Below the pieces are notes generated by a model. It ran no database searches, was not told the DNA's origin, and saw nothing but the letters and a program-made list of their open reading frames with translations. DNA of 64,000 nucleotides from Megalonaias nervosa. Its lineage: Eukaryota > Mollusca > Bivalvia > Unionida > Unionidae. A program made the translations under genes and the position numbers. The stretch is from the NCBI GenBank assembly GCA_016617855.1, contig JAECUM010004951.1, forward strand, positions 62,001-126,000. Reading direction: 5' to 3'. Positions 38,301 through 50,300 of this stretch are shown here, piece after piece; the first letter of the stretch is position 1; the number at the start of each line of letters is the position of its first letter.

Positions 38301-41300
38301 TTGAAATGCATGCACTCCAATTCATTCAGTTAATGCATTCATATACAATTTGTCCTTTTATACTTAATGCATTTAAGAATGCTTTACAATTTTTCTTTTT
38401 TTCCCCTTGTATTTACAATTGTTTGTTCATCCTGAAGGCCTCAGGGGAGAATAGTGTATTTTAACTGTTATCCTCATTAAATAAAGTATTTATCATTATT
38501 ATTATTACTGTTATGGGAATTCTATCTTTAACTTTTCAGATTCATGTGTTTAGGTGATGAAATTAATGGCAGTAAATCTATCGATTATTTATTTATTCTG
38601 TATGTCAGGGCATAATACAGGCACACCCTCCCAAGCCCTCCTTGAAGTTACAACCCTGTAAAAGGATGCATATCCACTCCAGTAGTAACTGACAAATAGA
38701 CAGGATTTGACTCCAGTTCCTCTATTGAAGGGGAACCCACTCATCTGACTTCCGTTGTTGGAAACCTGTCCTTTTAGTACTTTGGTTACTAGTGCAGGCC
38801 TAGGAAGGCTTGACTCACTTGGTAGTGGATATACTTCTAGACTATTATAATCCAGTAAGTATTATCAAGAAACATATTTTACTCCAGAATTATTTTTCTC
38901 CAACAGGTGTTCAAGTAGCAACCAGGAGAGTAAAGGAGCCAGATCCTAGCACTAATTTGGACTCCAAATATAGTGTGCAGGCTTTGATGCTATTGGCTGA
39001 GGTAAAATGCTTTGTTACACTCCCAGATGGACTTTTTTATGATAGCAGGATACACATAAATAGACACAAATTGACACAGTTCCTCAAATAATGTTTCAGA
39101 TATTAATATAATTTGTCTAGTGTCATATAATCCAACGAAAAATTGGAATAATATGTATAATAAATCTGAAGACTAGATCACAGTCTGACTGTTTACAAAA
39201 GTTAAAACAATCAGAATAGCAATATATCTGATGTTTTGTTCTTCCATCAAAGCTATGTACATTACTTCTACTCTCCAAGCCATCAGTATTTCAGTCAGTG
39301 CTTTGAATTGAATTTGGGTGGACAAGAGCCTTGAATTTGGTGGTTCAAGTACTTTGATGTGAATTTGGTAGGACAAGTAGTGTTACCCTTGTTTGTCTCT
39401 CCATCAGTATAGTCATGCCTACTTTTGTAAGGAGCATGAATATTGTGATTACCCTTGTTTGTCATTCCATATTCATGTCAATCCATACATCAGTCTATTT
39501 ATTCCTACTTATGAAAAAAGAGAGGGGATATTGTCATTCATTATTCTTTTGTATCAGTCCATGTCCATTCATCCATCAGCCCATCTATCCGTGACATCAT
39601 AACTCCACGCTGCTTGGATATTTTAATGAAACTTTGTAAGGTAGATATGTTGTTGGTGTAGATGTGCAGTACGGTTTTACTTCTTTCCACTCGTCCATTT
39701 CTCCTTCAGATATGTTCCCAATCACATTACATTAGGAATATTAGCCTGCTATGTTGCAAATCCAGCCCTACTAAAAGACAAAAATCATCTTTTTCTGTCT
39801 CATACAAAGGGCAATAACTCTTGCCTATTACCTCCCTTGGCACTGCTGGGCGTTATTGTTATTGTTGTAGGGTTTAATGCCATTTTTCAGCACATGATAG
39901 GCTATACATGGCGGCCAGTATTAACTGGTGGAGGAAGAACCCTGGAAAACCCCAGGAAGAACCACCGACCTGTGAGAAGCTACTGGGAAGCTTTCTCACA
40001 TACCCACATTAGCCAAGCCTGAGACTCAAACCCATTCAGACAAGAGGTGAGATGGCAGTGATCCAGAACAGTGAGCAGTTTAGAGTACTTGGCCACTCAG
40101 GGCCCCCCCACTGCTAAGTGTTGCTAGTTTTTTAGCATCATTGCTGTACTGATCACATAGTATATTTTACAGACAATCCAAGCCATCCTAGTGTTCAAAT
40201 TGGACCATCCAACCTTAATTTTGGATTATTGTGTTAGACAATCATTCTTCTACAAGTTGTATACATTATTATTACAGTTTCTACCAAATTTGAATGACCT
40301 AGTCACCTTTATGGACTTTGTCGATTCAAGACCATGTTACACTATCAATAACCTCATGTTGACATTTACAAGTTAGCACGGAACTATTTTTGCTTACTCC
40401 ATTAGTAATGGAGATGATTTATTAAGTTAGTAACATGCTGAATTACTAATTTATGCATTGTTTTCTTTTCTTGTCATTTCAGTAGAAATGCCAACTAAAC
40501 ACATGAAATGCACGAGTTCAAAGCATAATCAAGAAGGCATAAAAACATGACACTATTTTTCATTACTCCATTAGTAATGGGGATGATATTAGTGAGTTAG
40601 TAACACGCTACATTGCTCATTTATGCTTTGTTTTCTCTTCTTGTGTCATTTCTGTAATGTCAAGTAAATGCATGAAATACAAACATTTAGAGCAAGGAAT
40701 TTAATCATGACTCTTGTTTTGTATATGCTGAGTGTATATCTTCTGTGACATGCAGCATGTGTAATATGTGGACAGTATTAGCAAGTTAGTAACATGCTTT
40801 GTTTTCCCTTCTTATTTGTTTCAAGGGAAATGTCAACTAAATGCATGAAATGCAAAATTCGTTGATGCAATTCCGACTCATTGGGGCAGTTCCCCCCCAA
40901 TTTTAGGAAGCCCAGTGGGCCTAAGTCCCCCCCACAGGTTCAAGGATGGCCCTTGGGCCTGTAAGTCCAGGCACATGAGGTTTATACTGGATCCATTGGA
41001 TCTATTTCTTAATACAGCCTTGCCATCACTGGCCATCCAGCCATTGCCATCCATCCAGCATGTGGGACGTTTTTAGAAAACAGTCCGGTCAGCTAGGATT
41101 TACAGGGATCTTAGTTACAGATCTGTCCATATAGTCATACTATTGGCGACATATCTTTAATATGACAGAGATTTCAGTGAGAAATCTGTCTGTCCAGACT
41201 GACCCTTGGATAGTGCATTACTGGAGAAAGCTTTCCAAGCATGGGGTCTTTTTTGATCAAATGGTCTAGTCAACTAGGATTTACAGGAATCTTAGTGGCA

Positions 41301-44300
41301 TATCCTTCTGTTTAGCAATACCATCAGCGACATACCCTTACTATGACAGAGATTTTAGAGAAATCTTACCATCCAGCCAGTCCCTTGGAGCAGCCAGTAC
41401 CAGTAACAGCTGGACCATCTTCAATACCACCATCATCCAGGCCGACCATATGCCAGGCAAACAAGCCATCCGGCAGTGCCAGAATTCCATTTGTTCACTA
41501 CTTACCCACATGGGAGAGTTAGTGCCATTTTCAAAGAGGACAGTATTGAGACATTAATGCCATCATGTATAGCTTATCCAGAGCTGCAGGTGGAACCAGA
41601 TCAGGACTCAACACAACAGTGAGTGTGATGAAGCTCCTACCAGTCAGCTATACTCAGATCCAACCATGGAATGGACTGAATTTAGCTTCTAGGATGCAGA
41701 GCATTGGCAACTTTACCTCCTACGCCTACTCAAAACTATAAAGATACAGTATCAGCAGATTTTGACCAGGAGGAAGAGATGCCATCCTTTCAGCTCCTTC
41801 CACAATCAGCTAAAATTAAGGAGTTCATTGACTGCCTGTCTCTGCAAAATTGCTGACCCGGAGAATTCTAAGGCTTTCTTTTCAAGAAGCCAAGTACCAG
41901 CAACATTCTCAGCTCACTGGTACAACACTCACTCGGATGCCTTCAGTACTGATCTCCCAGCCCTTGATTAAAATAAAAAAATACAGCAGCAGGTCACATG
42001 TCCGCTGTTCCATGCCATGTCCAAGCTAGTTCAGAACGTAGTTACTACATCTGCAATGCTAGATTTAAAGGCCAGTGTATTGACTGATTTGGTCAACTTC
42101 AGACTGATACGATGTGACTTATGTCTGCAGTCCATGTCGCTCAAGCCTCATCCTACGTAGGCTTTGCAGATGACCCTGTTTGGGTCACCAGTACTCTTTG
42201 GAAGAAAATTACAGAAGTTCAGATGCAGGCAGCTCAGGAACTGCCCCCCTCCAAGTTGCCATTCAACCCTTACAGGCATTTCAAAACAATCATACCCTGC
42301 CACGACAATAAGTGGGCTAGGGACAAGGGATCTTTTCAGTCAAATATGTGATATGGATCTTGACCCAATGCCAGGAGACAACAGTCTAACCAAGCTAGAA
42401 GGCAACCATACAGAGGTGACAAAAAACCAAGTTTCTCAGCCTTCAAGCCTCCTAACTCTAGATGCTGACTTACCCTCCCCACTGCCCACAGATATCCTAC
42501 CTGTGTGTGGTCACCTCCTTCAATTTCAGACTCACTGAATCTCCCTATTCCCTTGGACCGATTGGGGCTTCTGATTTCATTTATCCTGCCCCCTCCCCTT
42601 TCCTCTTATCCCGTCTTCGCAGACATATCATCAGATCAGGAGATGGATGCCTTTCTACAACAGGAGATGTGGTCACTCATCAAAAAACAGTTGGTGGAGA
42701 TTGTGCAAGGACCACAATCTCCAGGGTTTTATTCCTGGCTGATTCTTGTTCGGAAGGCAAACAAGAAGTTGAGGCTGATCATCAGTCTTAGTCACCTCAA
42801 CAAATTCATTTCACGACCAAGCTTCAAGATGGAGAGAGAACAATCCATCTCTCCATCAGAAGGGATGAGTATGCTGTAATCTTGATAAGACCAATGCATA
42901 TTTTCACTCCCTATGGTCTCAAAGTCAGCCTTTGAGCTTTTACCAAGTTTATTGATTGCGTTGTCATCCAATCGACTTCATCTACAATGACAGCAGCGTA
43001 TCTGGACGACATCCTCCAGAAACATATGGTAATTTCTATCCTACTCCAAGGAAGAAATAATCTTATTCTTCTCCAAGGAAGAAGCAATCTTCTCTCACTT
43101 TTAGATCATCAAGGCTTTCTAGTGAACTGGAACAAGCCTGACCTCCAGCCACCCCAACATTTTGTCCATCAGGCTATGGAGCTTAAAACCAACCTGAATC
43201 TGGTACAGTTTCCTCATGTTCTTGTAATCAGGATCATTGAACCAATCAAGTCCATTTCCAGCAAGACTTGGATTTCAATGAGAGTTCTTGCAGCTCCTTG
43301 CATTATTCAGTGTGGCAACAGACTTGATCCCACTCGGCTATCTTCTTTTGCACCACTTACAAAATGACATTGCTTGTACAAAGGCACCCCTTTTCAAGTC
43401 CCCTTGATCAAACAGTCATGATCAGCCTGAGATATGATCATTCCTGCATCTGTGAGAACCCAGGTTATCCCATTGGAGAAGCCCCAAGCGGAAATAACAG
43501 TACGTACTGACGCCAGTACGTACAGTTGGATGCCCAGCTGTTGCCAGACTTCACTATTGTCAGCAGCACATGGGAACCAGGGGAGTGAGTGGCCTCTACA
43601 TGTCAACCTATTAGAAGTCGCAGGAGTCATCAGTGCCTTCATTTCTGGAAGGATTGACTCTCAGGAAAAACAGTTCTCATTATGTCCAAAATTTATGTGG
43701 TTGTATCCTACCTCCACAGATAGTGGGGTACCAAATTACCTGACCTGTGTGTTCTGATTTGGTAGTTTCTACGTTGGTGAAAAATCGCCATATCAATATA
43801 CAAATCAGACACATCCCAGGCAGACTCAATGTCTTGGCTGACACTCTATCCAGGAAAGGTCAAGTCCTTCATGCAGAATGGTCTCTCCATCAGTCAGTCT
43901 TTACACAGATCTGCGCACTTTGGAGGCACTCGATGATTGATTTTTTTTGCAACATGGTGGAATCACAAGTTGCCAACCTTTGTCTCTCCAGTCCCAGATC
44001 CTGAAGCTTGGGCTGTGGCTGTTTTGTCAGTCAGTTGGGAGGAGTTGTGGACATTTGCTTCCAAATGGTCTTGGTACCAAAAATAATCCAGAAGTTACAG
44101 GATCAGAAATCCAAGATGGTTTTGATAGTCTCATTCAGATGGGACAAGTCCTGAATTACTGATCTTCTCAATCTAGTGATAGGTTTTCCAAGGAACATTC
44201 TGGCCAACCCAATTCTTCTCAAGCCACCATGGTCATGGGAGTTCCATCCCGGCCTGGACCGTCATCTTCATCAAGCTTGGCTCTTACCTGGACTGCCTTG

Positions 44301-47300
44301 CAAGACAATTTAAACTATTGGTTGTGGAGAGAATCTCAAGAGCAAGAAGGCCATCCACTATGAAAGCTTACAAGGGATAGTAGTGTGTTTTCTGGGACTG
44401 GTGCCATATCAATAACATCATCCATCTGAGTGCCTCAGTCCCTCAATTGACTGATGTTTTTCTCTGGCTCTTCTGGGAGAGAAAATGGGATGCAATTACT
44501 ATCCAAGACTACCACACCTTCCGGCATCATGGTAGACATGATATCAGGCATGATAAAGATCTATCAGATATATTAGCTAATTTTGATCTCAGTTGACCAA
44601 ATCCTTCTCACCATCCCAAAATGGAATCTGCCCTGGGTTTTAACATGGCTCAGTTTGAGCCTTTATCCCACACTTCACTAAAGTTACTATGATACAAAAC
44701 ATGTTTCCTGATAGCTTTAGCTTGACCATGGTGGGTGAATGAGCTACAGTCATTTTCCATTGATCCAAACTATCTTCAGTTTATATCGGATGGTTTGGTA
44801 GTCCTCTTGAAACAACCAGGCTTCATAGCCAAAAATATGTTACCATCTGTCAGCAATCAAATCATTCACTCACTTTCTTCCTTAGTTAGGTCCAGAACAG
44901 TGGCCATGCAAGATCATGTGTGCCTACTCAAGCACTATTTGAAATGCACAAAAGCAAGCTGTGGCACATATGCCTTTTTCTTCCAGTAAAAGCCATGAGC
45001 CAGGATTTCATACCTCATGTCCTTGCTTCATGGCTAAAATGGGCTATAAACTCCAGTGGTGTGGCAGCCCAGATGACCACCAAACCTAATTCAAACAATC
45101 TGCACAGCCTATCAGTTTTTCTGGATTCACCAATGACATTTTATAGGTAAGAAGATTTCAAAAATTATCTTCTTAATGATATGTAGGTTTCACAGATCAA
45201 TTGATCCTCAGCCATGTGTGCTTATGTAATTAGAAGAACAGGTTATCATTTACATGGGGTATTCAGCCATCATTACGTAGAAGGATACCAGAGTTAGAGG
45301 TCGGATGTTCAGCTATCCCTCCTTCTTATCTATTCTCCTAATGATATTTCTTTTGGGAATGTGTTTGATGGAGAAAGCAAATTTTTAAGTAAATTATGTT
45401 TCTTTGATAATTCTTACCAAATCGCATTACTTAATAACCCTCCCAACCACCATAGCATGCTAGCATCCATGTTAGTACATATCTCAGATAAAAAACTTGC
45501 GACACCTGGTAATGGCAAGAGGACAGAACTTGTAATCCATGCTGACTATGGAGATTAACTCCCCTTAAAATTCAAAATAAGTGTATATACTCTAACGGTG
45601 GATCAATAAAGAGTTTCTCAATTACAAGTCATGGTCTAGTCCTCCAAGGCTGAAAGAGATCCAAGGGAGAAAACAGGTTCAATGACTGACTTACCCTTTC
45701 TTTAGAGAGAAAATGATGGTCTAGGGAAGAAGATAAACATTAACAGACAATGACATTGTTGTCCGTCCGTTTAAATTTGAAGATGACTATGACATCACAA
45801 ACTGGTTTGCTTTTTGTGAATACATGAGTGACTGATCAAGCCAGTTTGTGCTCTGTACGGTTTGACAGGAGATTCTGCTTCGGTTTGATTGATCAATAGA
45901 GGATGTGCTGCCGTTCTGAGATTTATTGATTGCACTCTTGCACTGCCTCTGCAGATTCTCTTACTTTCAAAGTCTGTACCTCCAGTATGGATGTGATTGC
46001 ACCAGGTGGAGTGATCCTGTGTGAGAGTTGAAGAGTTTCAAGGATGGCTTGAAAAAATCTTTGAAGCATTTCTTCTGACACCCTGAAATTGCTTTCCCTC
46101 TCTCAGCTCACAATGGAAGATCTTCTGAGATCCTGGTGATATGGCCTGCCCATCTCAACTGATTGCATGTGCAGAATTTGGATGCTTGGAATGCCTGCCC
46201 ATGCGAGAACCTCAGTGTCTGAAATGATATTGTGCCATCATGTGCCATCATATGCCATCAGTTTCCTTAGTCAGCCAATGTGAAAATGGTTCTGCTTCTT
46301 GACATTTATGTGTACTCTGTCAAAGGCCAAACTTGGTTCAGCAATTCTGGCCTTGGTTTCATCATCAGTGTGGACTGCGATGACCTTGTGTTGCCAAGAT
46401 AGGTGAACTTGTCCACTGCCAGGATGGCGTAGCCATTTACTGTGATGGTAGACTCTATGTAAGTCTTTCCTGTTGCAGATTGGTGCATCACCTTTGTGTT
46501 ACGTATCGGCTCGTTCAAAGTAACACAAAAAAAGAGTGAAGACAACAAGCTTTGTAAATTTTAACAAAAATAATTTATTTCCCTAGAAAACACGGTGAAA
46601 AGGTAAATATATGAAGCAAGACTTACGATTTACGAAGAAGATCCAAAAATATGTTCTAAATTTGTGAAAACACATAAGTCCTGTGAATAAACAGTTCTAA
46701 ATTGATACAGTCTGAATCTCAGTTCCGTTCCAAGATGGCGGATGATGATGTCAGACGAAGGCTAACACAGAATGTCCAGAATTTTCACCGTAAAGCACAA
46801 TTTGTATTGTTCTGTTCCGATTTAGAAGTAATTTCATCAAATGTCTTTGTCCAAAGCCAGTAGTGTTGTTCTCCAGGGAAAATAATTATTTATAAAGTAG
46901 ATAAAGTACAGCTACCGCCACTAACAATTCACATGTTGATTTACATACATACGAACGAACAACTCTTTCCCGCACAGGAATACCTTTTCCTTAAGGTATT
47001 AGAAACTCTACAAGATGTTATGATGTGACTCTCAGCTATGACTGACTACAACTATGACTACGACTATCACTAAACATTTCTTACAGGTAACTGAGCATTT
47101 AAAACAAGCTAATGCATCATTACATGTACACACGCATGAAGGACACGTGTGATTTCGCAATCCATCTGAACATTACAAAAGCGTAAACAAGTAATGACGT
47201 GGTCACAGCCAATCATTTACATAGCTCTTTCTCACTGTTTACTTGATACGAAAAACCGTCATGCAAAAATCATGCTTACACGAGTCACATTTACCTTTTA

Positions 47301-50300
47301 AATAAATACGATGTTTCTAACACACTATTAGACCCATGCAAACATAATCATCATAATAATAATAACTACATTTAATGATGTAAAAATGAAATAAAAATGA
47401 AACAAAGAATTAGAAGAATTTAAATTTTAACACACATGTAATTTAACTACAGGGTCGTAACATTTGTCTTCTTGATACTGATTGTGAGACCAAAATTGTC
47501 ACAAGCTGAAGACAATGGCCCATACTCTCTTGTATGCCAGACTCAGATTTGTCATTCAGTGAACCATCTTCAGCAAATAGAAGAATATGAACAGTTACTT
47601 CCAGTAGATTCATCTTTGCCACTTGTCCCCACAGATTAAAGACCTTGCCATCAGTCCAGTATCTGATGTTGATCCCAGTGTCATAGTCATAGAAGGCATC
47701 AGAGAACTTCTTAATAATAAGTTCTTTCTTTCAAACAGGCCACTATAGCCAATGTTTCTCATTCATAAGTCAATATATGGCAGCACTGTTCTCATTAAAT
47801 CAGTTGATGTTTGTGTATGGTGGGACTGAAGGTTCTGGATACAGTTGAGAAAACTGAGCTCTGGCAGATGCTCAGTTTTCCTTGACAGTCCTGGAGTTTA
47901 TATCAGTTATATCTTGTTGGTTGCACAGTTCTTCAACAAATACCTGTTTCATATTCTCCTGTTTAAATTTGGAGACATTAAACTTTTTGGGCACTTTTTG
48001 GGATTGGTGTAGACTGCTAGTCTAATCTAGAAATTGAGCTTGGAAACAATGAGCATATGGTCTGTCCAGTATTCTGCACTTCTCATTGCTTTCGTCAATT
48101 GAATGTCCTGCTTGTCTCTTCTTCTGATGATGACATAGTCAAAAAAGATGTCAGTGCTTGGAGTGTGGGTGCATCCAAGACATATTTTTGTGGTTTAGCA
48201 GTCAGAAGAATGTGGACAGCTTCAAATACCTAGGCAGCACAATATCCAATGATGGCTCCCTGGACAAAGAGATTACTGCGAGGATCCAAAACGCCAGCCA
48301 AGCACTCGGACGACTTCAAACCAAGGTCTTGCAGCACAAGGATATACACTTGTCAACAAAGTTGAAGGTGTACAATGCAGTTTTCCTGACGTCTCTCTTG
48401 CATGGCTGTGAAACGTGGACTGTATAACAAAGGCACATCAGTCGGTTGGAACAATTCCACCAGCGCTCCATGAGAGCCATCATGAGGATCAAGTGGCAGG
48501 ACCAAATCCCCAATCAGGAAGTCCTTGATAGAGTAAACACAACAAGCATCGAAGCCAAACTGATCCAGACCCAGCTTCGTTGAACCGGCCATGTCATCTG
48601 CATGGGTCAAAACAGAATCCCAAAGCAACTGTTCTTTGGTGAGTTAGTCCAAGGCAACCGAAACCAAGGCCGCCCTCACAAGAGGTACAAAGACAACCTC
48701 AAGACACACATCAAATGGGCAGACCTTGAACCCCATCAGCTCGAGCTAGCTGCCTCAGACAGAAGTCACTGGCAAGCCCTGACCAGAAAAGCCAGTTCCA
48801 CCTTCGAGGCTGACTGCTGTCAGCGTCTTGCTGCATCCCGTTAGAGACGTCACAGAGCTGCGTCTCAGCCACCCCCAAGTACCGGTGTCGCATGCCCCAC
48901 CTGCAACCGCCTGTGTTCATCGGAATTTGGACTCTGGAGCCACATACGCGTCCATCGTTGATGAGACTGCACAACATGTCTTCCTAGGCCCCCGAGAGAC
49001 TACCAGGCTTGGAGTGTGGGTGCATCCAAGACATATTTTTGTGGTTTAGCAGTCAGAAAACTGTGTTGGTGATTAGGAGGTCATGTTCAACACATTTCCT
49101 CAGTAAAAAGAGTCTGTTATTGCATTTGCCAAAGCTGTTTTGCCATTGACACCCGGTTGTATCTGGTGATTTGTGCACACTCTAGCATTGAAGTCACCAA
49201 GGATGATGTCTGCATTTGGTACGTCTGCAATAAGAGACTCCAAGTTATAAAATTTGTCCATGATTTCATCTGTCTAAGTTAGTCAGGGTGGGTATGTAGG
49301 CATTGATGATAATTTCATGTCTTTTTCCAGACAGTGGCAGTCTCATTTGCTTTTGTCATTGATGCCCTTTAGGAGGTGTATCAGGCTTCTGCTTCAGTGA
49401 GTTGTCCTGCAAATAGGTGAGTTGCCCTGAGGATCACTATCTGCAGTTGTACTGCCATTATTGTGCATACATTTGAGGCACTGATGGTGTGTTGTCACCT
49501 TTGTCTTCTTGTTAGGTTTTCAGCTGCTCAGGAAGGGTCCCCATCAGCCACAGTATGCTGACCAGGGTTAAGATGAAACTAGTTTCCTAGTCCCCTCCTC
49601 ATGCTATGAAGGTGAGCGGTGAGATCCTACAGAGGGCTGTCAGTCACCCAGAGTGGCTGCAGAGTTCCACTGCTGCTCATTCCAGTGAAAAGTTACCCAG
49701 TGCGGCACCTGTGTACAGATCTGCAACTACAGTTCCCAGTACATCTGCATCTCCTGCTTTACTCATTGCCCATTGCCAGAGGACTTGAAGGTATCTGGTG
49801 GGGGTGAGGGGAATAATGTCATTACTGGCATGTGAATTAGATTTAAGACAGGGAAAGCTGCACAGAGTTTCCCTCTCTCTCTCATCCAGGCCTGTCTGAA
49901 TCCAGTGGCACAACAATGTTGAGATGTCTAGAAACAAGTCTGGATGCAGTGGATAGCCATAAATTGCTACTGCACCTGAGCTGATGTCCTGCGCAGTATC
50001 AAGGCTTAACCTGATCTGACATATTCGACAATGTAACAACTGTGTATTCCAAGTTTTCTTTCCCCCTATAGTTCCAATACTTGTGTGAATTATTGTTCAC
50101 AAGCTGACACTATGTCAACTACAGACCTAGTTTGATTTCTGCATTTAGCTAGTTTTTCAGACACAGATGTATCTACAGTCATAAAAATTAATGGGTGTAT
50201 TCATTGTGCATGTCACAGGCAAAGGAGGTCTTAGTAATCTACTTTTTATGCTCCAGTGATTACGTAAGTTTTTCAGACGCTCTTGTATGTATAGTCATGA

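Larger units (their letters stand above)
39695..45520 (+). mobile_element. DIRS-like tyrosine-recombinase retrotransposon, copy C
   Basis: Same family as A and B. The left terminal repeat (39695 to about 40140, split by a SINE) carries AATCACATTACATTAGG, AGCCCTACTAAAAGAC and GCAATAACTCTTGCC. Then three copies of the leader/gag-start unit, gag, RT with intact YLDD, RNase H and a recombinase with a C-terminal deletion. The right end keeps the complementary region (45300-45430) but is cut off inside the terminal repeat near 45520. It lies in the intron between DOP1 exons h and i. Confidence 0.87.
45600..50040 (-). mobile_element. Endonuclease-type LINE, degenerate, interrupted by a solo LTR and another LINE
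   Basis: Same kind as the LINE at 55431-59828, with which its 5' UTR (49560-50040; GAGGGCTG.CAGTC, CCACTGCTGCTC) and coding segments align. On the minus strand: 5' UTR, endonuclease pieces GDFNARV near 49190 and [11 protein letters not shown] near 48040, a large deletion, RT end (TGLMARSLI, then [16 protein letters not shown] near 47650-47690), and the thumb piece [19 protein letters not shown] (46400-46450). The C-terminal piece is [12 protein letters not shown] (near 46150). Boundaries approximate. Confidence 0.75.
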
